From Gymnothorax reevesii (lineage: Eukaryota; Chordata; Actinopteri; Anguilliformes; Muraenidae): a stretch of DNA of 64,000 nt. The position numbers and the translations under genes were made by a program. The stretch spans positions 868,001 to 932,000 of the forward strand of contig CM056574.1 of assembly GCA_029721435.1 (NCBI GenBank), given 5' to 3'. Numbering within the stretch: position 1 is the first letter of the stretch; every line of letters starts with the position of its first letter. Below are positions 21,476 to 34,433 of this stretch, piece after piece. The notes under the pieces are model-generated. The model was not told the DNA's origin, ran no database searches, and saw only the letters and a list, made by a program, of their open reading frames with translations.

Positions 21476-21800
21476 TCTCTATTACCGGGTACATTGACAC
21501 TAATTCCATAGTTCTGTACTTGTAAACTATGTCGGCACCAAAAATTCCCATGAAAATACACAGAGTAATAATATTAAGCTTGTTTTCTGATGGCAGACCT
21601 TGATTTTCAGCCAGTTTCTGCCCCACCCACAATTCGGTCCAACTTCCGTGGGATTGACACATCAACCTGCTGACGTCATATAAAGAACGAGACGAGCTCA
21701 GTGGAGCTCCTTTTTCTATTACTGCCTATGAGACACGAACTGCAGTAGATGTATAAAATCGTTATTTCCTCGCAAAATTTCAGGAAAAGGCGGAGCAAAT

Positions 21801-22030
21801 GCCTACCAGATGCATTGTAGCAGGTTATAGTAACGTTTCCAAAGGAGGAGTCAGCTTTCATCGATTTCCAAAAGATGAAAAAATAAGCTAAATTTGGGCA
21901 TCTTGAGTGAAACCGACTCAGGCAAAATGGCAAGGACCAAGGGACAATAGTGTGATTTGTAGCGACCACTTCAACGGCTCCGACTTCGAGGATAGTTTTT
22001 TGGTCGGAGTTCGCAATAAAAAAAAAAAGA
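21801..22030 (+). pseudogene. THAP domain protein fragment
   Basis: From the ATG at 21801 the reading gives a typical THAP layout. MPTRCIVAGYSN has the first Cys, with the second replaced by Tyr. VSFHRFPKDEK follows, then a Trp (IWAS) and a second Trp (KWQGP), and VICSDHFNGSDFED closes the zinc site with Cys and His. Two in-frame stops (about 21888 and 21906) interrupt it. A Lys/Arg-rich stretch follows, as in a nuclear localisation region. No DDE domain is visible downstream, so this is a 5' gene remnant. CRE and TATA-like sequences lie about 110-130 bp upstream. Confidence 0.75.
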
Positions 22031-22304
22031 GGAGAAAAATCAAGCCAGTTGCTAACCCGAAAATCAAAAGTCCATTCGAGGAGAGAAGCACAGAGGAAAA
22101 GAGGAGAAAGAATAGCAGACCGGGCACTGAAAATGGAAGTATATGAAGGTAGGCTGCTAATGAACAATTATAAAACGTTAGTTACGCCAGCGCTTCAGCA
22201 GGGCTTTCGTTTTAGACTCTATAGCGCTGGCTGCGGCTAGCACTTAGCAGGCTTTGATGTGCATTCCACATGTTTAACGCCTCCTCTTTGCCAGCGCTCT
22301 ATTA

Positions 22305-22412
22305 AGCCGCTTTCACACCGGACGCGAAACGCGTGTATTCGCGTCTTTGCATTGACTTTGAATGTAATCTGTCGTACTAAAAATTCTTTTCGCGTCAAGT
22401 GTGAAAGCGCTT
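22305..22412. mobile_element. ~105-bp MITE with CGCTTTCACAC termini
   Basis: CGCTTTCACACCGGACGCGAA at the left is mirrored by TTCGCGTCAAGTGTGAAAGCG at the right, 20 bp of nearly perfect inverted repeat. It lies within the THAP element, so it is a later insertion. No coding capacity. Confidence 0.7.
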
Positions 22413-23224
22413 ACCCCTAGCTGCTGCTGCGCGTCTAGTCGCATGCTACCACTGTGTCTTGACTCTTGTCTCGTATTCTAATCTTTTTCTCTTCGTCAGA
22501 TCATATTATTGTTTTAATCTAGCCTGACCAAATGCCGCACATAATCTAACAAGCTTGTTGGTTGTCAGCTCAGGAGAGCATAATGAATGAAGTCAAATCG
22601 ACAAAGTGTAACTTTAGCCTAGCACGCAGTTTGGCAAACTCACAAACAGCTGATCGAGGAATTAGATTTTCATAACAGAAATCTGGGTCGTACCCTTTGA
22701 AAACGAGGTACTCATGTCGTTATAAATGAAGAACCAAACACCTGGACAATGCTTTTAGCAGTAGCTTTCGCAGACGGCGAACGCGAGTCGGCTCTCTAGC
22801 CCATTCAGCGTGTGTCTGATTGCCCCTTAAGAAAACCAGTATAAGATTAAATTAAAAAAAATTTAAAAAAATGCATATTGCCAATTTTCTTTTGCTCCTA
22901 ATGTAAATCATACCAGATTTGAAGTAACTAAGCACTGGGGCAACAAAAACATGTAATGAAGTGATCAAAATGATATTTTTATATGCAGTTGTACATACCG
23001 ACTATGCAGCGAATTGGTCCTGAGCTCTTTATATGACGTCACGCTAAGAAAGGGCGGCATTATCGATTTTAGTGATTAAAAAGGGGCGTTCCCTGGGGCA
23101 AGTAGAAAAGTTACTATTTACTCCAAAATGGTTTTATAGTATGGGAAATGACTGCCATGTTTTTTTTCTGGATGAGAAATTACACTAAGAGAGCCTGTTT
23201 GTGAGATTTCGCCCTCTTGACGCT

Positions 23225-23345
23225 GTAGTTCTGTTAATGTAACTCAGATAATCCTTCTGAATGAATTTTAAACTTACATTCAAAAAACTGATAATCCCAC
23301 CTGTTAATTCTAAACTTCAATATAAAACAGATAATTCAATCCTGA
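23225..23345. repeat. Diverged ~45-bp minisatellite, last block
   Basis: CAGATAATCCTTCTGAATG, CTGATAATCCCACCTG and TTAATTCTAAACTTCAAT units close the array. Confidence 0.6.
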
Positions 23346-23890
23346 GAATCCAGACTCCACTGTGCTCAGATGTTCTAGCCAACCGTTAAAGAACGAACAC
23401 GCGCAGTTACATTGGTTTACTGCCTAAAATGGCCATTTCTGTAAAATGGCTCGATCTCGCACTGAAAAGACAGAACTTGGGTATTTTTGATTTGCGGATG
23501 TTCGGGGCTGAGTGGTTGACTGACAAAGTTACATCATTGGTTGGCCAGCCGAGAGCACTTTCCCTATTGGCCACTGCTTATCGCCTGCAGCTCTGCACAT
23601 GGACCAGGAACGGTTGTGCTATTCATGCACTATATCAACCACAAACATGTTCGAATTTTTATCTAGAATTATTTCAGGGGAAAAAAATTTGTGGATTAAA
23701 TATTGTAGTATAATAAGCTTTATTTCTTTTTAAATCATAAAGACTCACCACCGACTGAACCCAGTGATCTGAAAGTGTGAACAGTGAAACAAAGGAAACT
23801 TCAGAGCTGTAGACAATTACAGGCATTTACAGACACCGCAGTGTTACAGGCATTTACAGACAGCACGATGCTCAGCGTCATAGAACTGCA
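23346..23890. other. No gene recognised between minisatellite and 24-bp satellite
   Basis: An open frame at 23429-23713 (plus) has no recognised domain. A TATAATAAG at about 23710 and 5'-UTR-like sequence with repeated ACAGGCATTTACAGAC precede the ORF starting at 23917. Confidence 0.35.
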
Positions 23891-23916
23891 TGAGGGAAGT
23901 CTGTGGCGCTGTCACC

Positions 23917-24483
23917 ATGGTAACAGGTCTGTCAGTCAACTGGCTTCTTCTTCTTCTCCTTCTTCTTTCTCTTGGGTGCGTCAGAGCTCCTCTGCTGGGA
24001 TCTGTGTGTGCATCACGGAAACATCAACAAACACCACACACAGCACCTGTAAACCCAGAGGGTAACCCCACTGTAACCCCAGTGCGTAACCCTACTGTAA
24101 ACCCACAGCGTAACCCCACTGTAAACCCAATGCAAAACCCCACTGTGAACCTACAGTGTAACCCCACTGTAAACCCACTGCGTAACCCCACTGTAAACCC
24201 ACTGCGTAATCCCACCATAAACCCACTGCATAACCCCACTGTAAACCCTCTGCGTAACTCCACTGTAAACTCACTGCATAACACTTCTCTAAACCCAGAG
24301 GGTAACCCCACTGTAAACCCACTGCATAACCCCACTCTAAAGCCACTGCATAAACCCACTATAAACCCACAACGTAACCCCACTCTAAACCCAGAGTGTA
24401 ACCCCGCTCTAAACCCACTGCGTAACCCCGCTGTAAACCCGCTGCATTACACTTCTCTAGACCTGAGAGAAACCCCACTGTAA
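23917..24483 (+). CDS. Putative secreted protein with octapeptide repeats
   Basis: I do not recognise the gene. I place the start at 23917 rather than the upstream ATG at 23890 because CACCATGG is a strong initiation context. The first ~27 residues form a textbook signal peptide (VNWLLLLLLLLSLGC, likely cleavage after VRA). A short unique segment (residues ~28-45) follows, then about 17 copies of an NPTVNPLR-type octapeptide encoded by the 24-bp satellite. It ends when the satellite loses phase at 24481. Because GTAAAC, a plausible splice donor, occurs in every satellite unit, the signal-peptide exon may really be spliced onto something else. It may equally be a chance fusion. Confidence 0.35.
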   Translation: MVTGLSVNWLLLLLLLLSLGCVRAPLLGSVCASRKHQQTPHTAPVNPEGNPTVTPVRNPTVNPQRNPTVNPMQNPTVNLQCNPTVNPLRNPTVNPLRNPTINPLHNPTVNPLRNSTVNSLHNTSLNPEGNPTVNPLHNPTLKPLHKPTINPQRNPTLNPECNPALNPLRNPAVNPLHYTSLDLRETPL

Positions 24484-27400
24484 ACCCACTGCGTAACCCC
24501 ACTGTAAACCCAATGCGTAACCCCACTCTAAATCCAGAGTGTAACCCTGCTCTAAACCCATTTCGTAACTCCACTGTAATCCCACTGCTTAACACTTCTC
24601 TAAACCCAGAGTCTAACTCCACTGTAAACCACTGTGAAACTCCACTGTAAACCAACTGCGTAACCCCACTGTAAACCCACTACGTAACCCCACTGTAAAC
24701 CCACTGCGTAACCCCACTCTAAACCCACTGCGTAACCCTACTCTAAACCCACTGCGTAACTCCACTCTAAACCCAGAGTGTAACCCCACGGTAAACCCAC
24801 TGCGTAACGCCACTCAAAACCCACTGCGTAACGCCACTCAAAATCCAGAGTGTAACCCCACTGTAAACCCACTGCATAACCCCACTCTAAACCCACTGCA
24901 TAAACCCACTACGTAACCCCACTCTAAACCCAGAGTGTAACCTCGCTCTAAACCCACTGCGTAACCCCACTGTAAACCGGCTGCATTACACTTCTCTTGA
25001 CCCGAGAGAAACCCCACTGTAAACCCACTGCGTAACCCCACTGTAAACCCAATGCGTAACCCCACTCTAAATCCAGAGTGTAACCCTGCTCTAAACCCAC
25101 TTCGTAACTCCACTGTAAACCCACTGCTTAACACTTCTCTAAACCCAGAGTCTAACTCCACTGTAAACCACTGTGAAACTCCACTGTAAACCCACTGCGT
25201 AACCCCACTGTAAACCCACTACGTAACCCCACTGTAAACCCACTGCGTAACCCCACTGTAAACCCACTGCGTAACCCCACTGTAAACCCACTGCGTAACC
25301 CCACTCTAAACCCACTGCGTAACCCTACTCTAAACCCACTGCGTAACTCCACTCTAAACCCAGAGTGTAACCCCACTGTAAACCCACTGCATAACCCCAC
25401 TCAAAACCCACTGCGTAACGCCACTCAAAATCCAGAGTATAACCCCACTGTAAACCCACTGCGTAACCCCACTCTAAACCCACTGCATAACCCTACTCTA
25501 AACCCACTGCGTAACTCCACTCTAAACCCAGAGTGTAATCCCACTCTAAACCCACTGCGTAACCCCACTGCAAATCCAAAACGTAACCCCACTCTAAACC
25601 CCGAGTGTAACCCCACTCTAAACCCACTGCGTAACCCCACTGTAAACCCAGAGTGTAACCCCAGAGTAAAACAACTGCGTAACCCCACTCTAAACCCAGA
25701 GTTTAACCCCACTGTAAACCCACTGCATAACCCCACTCTGAACCCACTGCATAACCCCACTTTAACCTACTGCGTAACCCCACTCTAAACCCACTGCGTA
25801 ACCCCACTGTAAACCGGCTGCATTACACTTCTCTTGACCCGAGAGAAACCCCACTGTAAACCCACTGCGTAACCCCACTGTAAACCCAATGCGTAACCCC
25901 ACTCTAAATCCAGAGTGTAACCCTGCTCTAAACCCACTTCGTAACTCCACTGTAAACCCACTGCTTAACACCTCTCTAAACCCAGAGTCTAACTCCACTG
26001 TAAACCACTGTGAAACTCCACTGTAAACCCACTGCGTAACCCCACTGTAAACCCACTACGTAACCCCACTGTAAACCAACTGCGTAACCCCACTGTAAAC
26101 CCACTGCGTAACCCCACTCTAAACCCACAGCGTAACCCTACTCTAAACCCACTGCGTAACTCCACTCTAAACCCAGAGTGTAACCCCACTGTAAACCCAC
26201 TGCATAACCCCACTCAAAACCCACTGCGTAACGCCACTCAAAATCCAGAGTGTAACCCCACTGTAAACCCACTGCGTAACCCCACTCTAAACGCACTGCA
26301 TAACCCTACTCTAAACCCACTGCGTAACTCCACTCGAAACCCAGAGTGTAACCCCACTCTAAACCCACTGCGTAACCCCACTGCATATCCAAAACGTAAC
26401 CCCACTCTAAACCCCGAGTGTAACCCCACTGTAAACCCACTGCGTAACCCCACTCTAAACCCACTGCATAACCCCACTGTAAACCCAGAGTGTAACCCCA
26501 GAGTAAAACAACTGCGTAACCCCACTCTAAACCCAGAGTTTAACCCCACTGTAAACCCACTGCATAACCCCACTCTGAACCCACTGCATAACCCCACTTT
26601 AACCTACTGCGTAACCCCACTCTAAACCCACTGCGTAACCCCACTGTAAACCGGCTGCATTACACTTCTCTTGACCCGAGAGAAACCCCACTGTAAACCC
26701 ACTGCGTAACCCCACTGTAAACCCAATGCGTATCCCCACTCTAAATCCAGAGTGTAACCCTGCTCTAAACCCACTTCGTAACTCCACTGTAAACCCACTG
26801 CTTAACACTTCTCTAAACCCAGAGTCTAACTCCACTGTAAACCACTGTGAAACTCCACTGTAAACCCACTGCGTAACCCCACTGTAAACCCACTACGTAA
26901 CCCCACTGTAAACCCACTGCGTAACCCCACTGTAAACCCACTGCGTAACCCCACTCTAAACCCACTGCGTAACCCTACTCTAAACCCACTGCGTAACTCC
27001 ACACTAAACCCAGAGTGTAACCCCACGGTAACCCCACTGCGTAACGCCACTCAAAACCCACTGCGTAACGCCACTCAAAATCCAGAGTGTAACCCCACTG
27101 TAAACCCACTGCATAACCCCACTCTAAACCCACTGCATAAACCCACTACGTAACCCCACTCTAAACCCAGAGTGGAACCTTGCTCTAAACCCACTGCGTA
27201 ACCCCACTGTAAACCGGCTGCATTACACTTCTCTTGACCCGAGAGAAACCCCACTGTAAACCCACTGCGTAACCCCACTGTAAACCCAATGCGTAACCCC
27301 ACTCTAAATCCAGAGTGTAACCCTGCTCTAAACCCACTTCGTAACTCCACTGTAAACCCACTGCTTAACACTTCTCTTAACCCAAAGTCTAACTCCACTG

Positions 27401-30400
27401 TAAACCACTGTGAAACTCCACTGTAAACCCACTGCGTAACCCCACTGTAAACCCACTACGTAACCCCACTGCAAACCCACTGCGTAACCCCACTGTAAAC
27501 CCACTGCGTAACCCCACTCTAAACCCACTGCGTAACCCTACTCTAAACCCACTGCGTAACTCCACTCTAAACCCAGAGTGTAACCCCACTGTAAACCCAC
27601 TGCATAACCCCACTCAAAACCCACTGCGTAACGCCACTCAAAATCCAGAGTATAACCCCACTGTAAACCCACTGCGTAACCCCACTCTAAACCCACTGCA
27701 TAACCCTACTCTAAACCCACTGCGTAACTCCACTCTAAACCCAGAGTGTAATCCCACTCTAAGCCCACTGCGTAACCCCACTGCAAATCCAAAACGTAAC
27801 CCCACTCTAAACCCCGAGTGTAACCCCACTCTAAACCCACTGCGTAACCCCACTGTAAACCCAGAGTGTAACCCCAGAGTAAAACAACTGCGTAACCCCA
27901 CTCTAAACCCAGAGTTTAACCCCACTGTAAACCCACTGCATAACCCCACTCTGAACCCACTGCATAACCCCACTGTAAACCTACTGCGTGACCCCACTCG
28001 AAACCCACTGCATAACCCCACTTTAACCTACTGCGTAACCCAACTCTAAACCCACTGCATAACCCCACTGTAAACCCAGAGTGTAACCCCAGAGTAAAAC
28101 AACAACAGAGTGTAACCCCCCTGAAAACCCACTGCGTAACCCCACTCTAAACCCACTGCATAACCCCACTGTGTAACCCCACTCTAAACCCACAGCGTAA
28201 CCCCACTGTAAACCCATTGCGTAACTCCACTCTAAACCCAGATTGTAACCCCACTGTAATACCACAGCGTAACCACACTCCAAACCCAGAGTGCAACCCC
28301 ACTGTAAACTTACTGTGTAACCCCACTCTAAACCAACTGCATAACCCCACTGTAAACCTACTGCGTAACCCCACTCGAAACCCACTGTAAACCCAGAGTG
28401 TAACCCCGCTTAAAACCCAATGCGTAACCCCAATGTAAACCCACTGCGTAACCCCACTCTAAACCCACTGCGTAATCCCACTGTAAACCCAGAGTGTAAC
28501 CACACTGTAAACCCACTGCGTACCCCCACTCTAAACCCAGAGTGTAACCCCACTGAAAACCCACTGCGTAACGCCACTCTAAACCCACTGCATAACCCCA
28601 ATATAAACCCACTGTGTACCCCCACTCTAAACCCACTGCGTAACCCCACTGTAAACCCACTGCGTAATCCCACTCTAAACCCAGACTGTAACCCCACTGA
28701 AAACCCACTGCGTAACGCCACTCTAAACCCACTGCATAACCCCAATATAAACCCACTGTGTAACCCCACTCTAAACCCACTGCGTAACCCCACTGTAAAC
28801 CCACTGCGTAATCCCACTCTAAACCCAGACTGTAACCCCACTGAAAAACCACTGCTTAATCCCACTCTAAACCCATAATGTAACCCCACTGAAAACCCAC
28901 TGCGTAACGCCACTCTAAACCCACTGCATAACCCCAATATAAACCCACTGTGTAACCCCACTCTAAACCCACTGCGTAACCCCACTGTAAACCCACTGCG
29001 TAATCCCACTCTAAACCCAGACTGTAACCCCACTGAAAACCCACTGCGTAATCCCACTCTAAACCCAGACTGTAACCCCACTGAAAAACCACTGCTTAAT
29101 CCCACTCTAAACCCATAATGTAACCCAACTGAAAACCCACTGTGTAACCCCACTGTAAACCCACTGCATAACCCCATTGTAAACCCACTGCGTAACCCCA
29201 CTCTAAACCCATTGCGTAACCCCACTCTAAACCCACTGCATAACCCCACTGCAAACCTACTGCATAACCCCACTATAAACCCACTGCATAACCCCATTGT
29301 AAACCCACTGCGTAACCCCACTCTAAACCCACTGCATAACCCCACTGCAAACCTACTGCATAACCCCACTGTAAACCTAGTGTAACCCCGCTTAAACCCA
29401 CTGCGTAACCCTAATGTAAACCCACTGCATAAACCCACTGTAAACCCAGAGTGTAACCACACTGTAAACCCACTGCGTAACCCCACTGTAAACCCAGAGT
29501 GTAACCCCACTGAAAACCCACTGCGTAACGCCACTCTAAACCCACTGCATAACCCCAATATAAACCCACTGTGTAACCCCACTCTAAACCCACTGCGTAA
29601 CCCCACTGTAAACCCACTGCGTAATCCCACTCTACACCCAGACTGTAACCCCACTGAAAACCCACTGCGTAACGCCACTCTAAACCCACTGCATAACCCC
29701 AATATAAACCCACTGTGTAACCCCACTCTAAACCCACTGCGTAACCCCACTGTAAACCCACTGCGTAATCCCACTCTAAACCCAGACTGTAACCCCACTG
29801 AAAAACCACTGCTTAATCCCACTCTAAACCCATAATGTAACCCCACTGAAAACCCACTGCGTAACGCCACTCTAAACCCACTGCATAACCCCAATATAAA
29901 CCCACTGTGTAACCCCACTCTAAACCCACTGCGTAACCCCACTGTAAACCCACTGCGTAATCCCACTCTAAACCCAGAGTGTAACCCCACTGAAAACCCA
30001 CTGCGTAATCCCACTCTAAACCCAGACTGTAACCCCACTGAAAAACCACTGCTTAATCCCACTCTAAACCCATAATGTAACCCAACTGAAAACCCACTGT
30101 GTAACCCCACTGTAAACCCACTGCATAACCCCATTGTAAACCCACTGCGTAACCCCACTCTAAACCCATTGCGTAACCCCACTCTAAACCCACTGCATAA
30201 CCCCACTGCAAACCTACTGCATAACCCCACTATAAACCCACTGCGTAACCCCACTCTAAACCCATTGCGTAACCCCACTCTAAACCCACTGCATAACCCC
30301 ACTGCAAACCTACTGCATAACCCCACTGTAAACCTAGTGTAACCCCGCTTAAACCCACTGCGTAACCCTAATGTAAACCCACTGCATAAACCCACTCTAA

Positions 30401-33400
30401 ACCCAGAGTGTAACCCCACTGTAAACCCACTGCGTAACCCCACTCTAAACCCATAGTGTAACCCAACTGAAAACCCACTGTGTAACCCCACTGTAAACCC
30501 ACTGCATAACCCCATTGTAAACCCACTGCGTAACCCCACTCTAAACCCATTGCGTAACCCCACTCTAAACCCACTCCATAACCCCACTGCAAACCTACTG
30601 CATAACCCCACTATAAACCCACTGCGTAACCCCACTGTAAACCCAGTGCAACCCCGCTTAAACCCACTGCGTAATCCTAATGTAAACCCACTGCATAACC
30701 GCACTCTAAACCCAGAGTGTAACCCCACTGTAAACCCACTGCGTAATCCCACTCTAAACCCAGAGTGAAACCACACTGTAAACCCACTGCGTAACCCCAC
30801 TCTAAACCCACTGCGTAACCCCACTCTAAACCCACTGCGTAACCCCACTCTAAACCCACTGCGTAACCCCACTCTAAACCCAGAGTGTAACCACACTGTA
30901 AACCCACTGCGTAACCCCCCTGTGAACCCAGAGTGTAACCCCACTGAAAACCCACTGCGTAACCCCACTCTAAACCCACTGCATAACCCCAATGTAAACC
31001 CACTGTGTAACCCCACTCTAAACCCAGAGTGTAACCCCACTCTAAACCCACTGCATAACCCCACTCTAAACCCACTGCGTAACCATACTCTAAACCCACT
31101 GCGTAACTCCACTCAAAACCTATTGCATAACCCCACTGTAAACCTACTGCGTAACCCCACTTGAAATCCACTGCATAACCCCACTGTAAACCCACTGCGT
31201 AACCCTACTCTAAACCCACTGCGTAACCCCACTCTAAACCCATTGCGTAACCCCACTCTAAACCCACTGCATAACCCCACTGTAAACCTCCTGCGTAACC
31301 CCACTCGAAACCCACTGCATAACCCCACGGTAAAACCATTGCTTAACCCTACTGTAAACCCACTGCGTAACCCCACTCTAAACCCAGAGTGTAAGCCCGC
31401 TTTAAACCCACTGTGTTACCCCACTCTAAACCCACTGCGTAACCCCACTCTAAACCCAGAATGTAACACCGCACTGAACCCACTGCGTAACCCCACTCTA
31501 AACCCAGAGTGTAACACCGCACTAAACCCAGAGTGTAACCACACTGTAAACCCACTGCGTAACCCCACTCTAAACCCACTGCGTAACCCTACTCTAAACC
31601 CACTGTGTAACCCCACTGTAAACCCACTGCGTAAACCCCACTCTAAACCCACTGTGTAACCACACTGTAAACCCACTGTGTAACCCCACTATAAATTCAC
31701 TGCCTAACCCCACTCTAAACCCAGAGTGTAACCCCACGGCGTAACCCCACTCTAAACCCAGAGTGTAACCACACTGTTAACCCACTGTGTAACCCCACTA
31801 TGAATTCACTGCCTAACCCCACTCTAAACCCAGAGTGTAACCCCACTATAAACCCAATGCGTAACCCCACTCTAAACCCACTGCGTAACCCCACTCTAAA
31901 CCCACTGCGTAACCCCACTCTAAACCCAGAGTGTATCCACACTGTAAACCCACTGTGTAACCCCACTATAAATTCACTGCCTAACCCCAATCTAAACCCA
32001 GAGTGTAACCCCACTGCGTAACCCCACTCTGAACCCAGAGTGTAACCCCACTCTAAACCCACTGCGTAACCCCACTCTAAACCCAGAGTGTAACCCCACT
32101 CTAAACCCCCTGCGTACCCCCATTCTAAACCCAGAGTCTAACGCTAGTCTAAACCCAGAGTGTAACCACACTGTAAACCCACTGTGTAACCCCACTATAA
32201 ATTCACTGCCTAACCCCACTGTAAACCCACAGCGTAACCCCACTCTATACCCAGAGTGTAACCCCACTGTAAACCCACTGTGTAACCCCACTGTAAATTC
32301 ACTGCCTAACCCCAATCTAAACCCAGAGTGTAACCCCACTGCGTAACCCCACTCTAAACCCAGAGTGTAACCCCACTGTAAACCCACTTTGTAACCCCAC
32401 TATAAAATCACTGCCTAACCCCACTCTAAACCCACTGCGTAACCCCACTCTAAACCCAGAGTGTAACCACACTGTAAACCCACTGTGTAACCCCACTATA
32501 AATTCACTGCCTCACCCCAATCTAAACCCAGAGTGTAACCCCACGGCGTAACCCCACTCTAAACCCAGAGTGTAACCCCACTCTAAACCCACTGCGTAAC
32601 CCCACTCTAAACCCAGAGTGTAACCACACTGTAAACCCACTGTGTAACCCCACTATAAATTCACTGCCTAACCCCAATCTAAACCCAGAGTGTTCCCCCA
32701 CTGCGTACCCCCACTCTAAACCCAGAGTGTAACCACACTGTAAACCCACTGTGTAACCCCACTATAAATTCACTGCCTAACCCCACTCTAAACACACTGC
32801 GTAACCCCACTCTAAACCCAGAGTGTAACCACACTGTAAACCCACTGTGTAACCCCACTATAAACCCAATGCGTAACCCCACTCTAAACCCACTGCGTAA
32901 CCCCACTCTAAACCCACTGCGTAACCCCACTCTAAACCCAGAGTGTAACCACACTGTAAACCCACTGTGTAACCCCACTATAAATTCACTGCCTAACCCC
33001 AATCTAAACCCAGAGTGTAACCCCACTGCGTAACCCCACTCTAAACCCAGAGTGTAACCACACTGTAAACCCACTGTGTAACCCCACTATAAATTCACTG
33101 CCTAACCCCACTCTAAACACACTGCGTAACCCCACTCTAAACCCACTGCGTAACCCCACTCTAAACCCAGAGTGTAACCCCACGGCGTAACCCCACTCTA
33201 AACCCAGAGTGTAACCCCACTCTAAACCCACTGCGTAACCCCACTCTAAACCCAGAGTGTAACCCCACTCTAAACCCACTGCGTAACCCCGCTATAAATT
33301 CACTGCCTAACCCCACTGTAAACCCACAGCGTAACCCCACTCTATACCCAGAGTGTAACCCCACTGTAAACCCACTGTGTCACCCCACTGTAAATTCACT

Positions 33401-33645
33401 GCCTAACCCCAATCTAAACCCAGAGTGTAACCCCACTGCGTAACCCCACTCTAAACCCAGAGTGTAACCCCACTGTAAACCCACTGCGTAACCCCACTCT
33501 AAACCCACTGCGTAAGCCCACTCTAAACCCACTGCGTAACCCCACTGTAAACCCACAGCGTAACCCCACTCTATACCCAGAGTGTAACCCCACTGTAAAC
33601 CCACTGTGTAACCCCACTGTAAAGCCACTGCATAACCCCACTGTG
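24045..33645. repeat. 9.6-kb array of a 24-bp satellite with higher-order repeats
   Basis: The unit is two related 12-mers, AACCCCACTGTA and AACCCACTGCGT, about 400 copies in all. Common variants replace ACTGCGT by AGAGTGT or GTA by CTA. Higher-order structure is clear. On the left, a GGCTGCATTACACTTCTC marker recurs at 24442, 24981, 25818, 26655 and 27218 (spacings 539, 837, 837, 563). In the middle, an AATATAAACCCACTGTG marker recurs with spacings 144, 192, 621, 144 and 192, a 957-bp period. On the right (31.69-33.4 kb) an AATTCACTGCCTAACC variant dominates. Since 24, 837 and 957 are multiples of 3, long frames exist on both strands; they are by-products. The strand read with exosc9 is G-rich. 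Confidence 0.95.
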
Positions 33646-34085
33646 CAGCACAAGATCATGTGAATGAAGCAGCATGTATTCATTGCTGTTAAACAGACTT
33701 CATCTTCCACATGGACAAACGAGCCCAAAGACTCATCTTTGCCGAAACCCCCATCAAAAGACAACCTGAGCAACCTTTATCTTCCAACGCTACATCCTAA
33801 ATAATCAAATCATTATTCAAAACACCTTCATTATCTATTTGACATTTGATGACCATCAAGACAACGCTGTCCTCAATATGCCCAACCTCTTTAGTTTCTG
33901 AGAAAACTAGTCCGTTCTCTGAGACAGACAAACAGACAGACCGACAGCGCTGTAATATTCCCTGCTCCAGCTCGTGTTATGATAATCCGAATGCGAAAGG
34001 CAGACCCTGCGCAGCGCCATGACAGGGCATTACAATAAACCCAACAGCACCATTTCCGCCTCCGACCAAAACACCACTGATCTGC
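33646..34085 (-). other. exosc9 3' UTR and flank
   Basis: Unique sequence between the exosc9 stop codon and the satellite. No canonical AATAAA is visible on the minus strand; the nearest variant is GATAAA at about 33776. The first (left) bases already follow satellite units directly. Confidence 0.45.
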
Positions 34086-34168
34086 TCACTTCGCTTCTCT
34101 GGCTTCGGTCTCAGGATGTAAGACGACGACTTCGTCCTCCTCGCTGTCGGAGATGATCACAACCTCCC
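34086..34168 (-). CDS. exosc9: exosc9 terminal coding exon
   Basis: 83 bp including TGA at 34086-34088. [20 protein letters not shown] is a hydrophobic-then-acidic SUMO-interaction-like motif also seen in vertebrate EXOSC9 tails. Acceptor TCTCCTGCAG. Confidence 0.93.
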
Positions 34169-34294
34169 CTGCAGGAGACACACCTGAGCATTTTACTGCA
34201 CTAGGAGGGGAGGGATATTTCAGAACCTGTGCAGAACGTGTGTGAATGACATAGTTCTAGTGAAACAGAGGGAGTAAACTGTGGCACACACTCA

Positions 34295-34325
<31 letters not shown>

Positions 34326-34398
34326 TCAACCACACACTCACACACACACACTCACAAACACACACACACACACTCTCACACACACACACACACACTCA

Positions 34399-34433
<35 letters not shown>

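Larger units (their letters stand above)
21476..23224 (+). mobile_element. THAP-gene-bearing insertion, class unknown
   Basis: This block interrupts the minisatellite, which resumes at about 23225. It carries a THAP pseudogene near its left end and a perfect internal inverted repeat, TGACGTCATATAAAGA at about 21671 with its complement at about 23025. That repeat contains a CRE palindrome and a TATA-like box. Terminal repeats at the true ends are not obvious. The gene content suggests a THAP-transposase DNA transposon that has lost its catalytic part. Confidence 0.45.

Noticed and set aside
28410..31112. A 900-codon open frame on the minus strand with many sister frames on both strands
   Set aside because: It is translation of the 24-bp satellite. 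A unit divisible by three without stops gives long frames automatically; there is no start context, domain or unique sequence.
24045..33645. Telomere or interstitial telomeric repeat
   Set aside because: Units resemble telomeric runs (TAAACCC) but are 24-bp with CACTG(C)GT blocks; no TTAGGG array is present.
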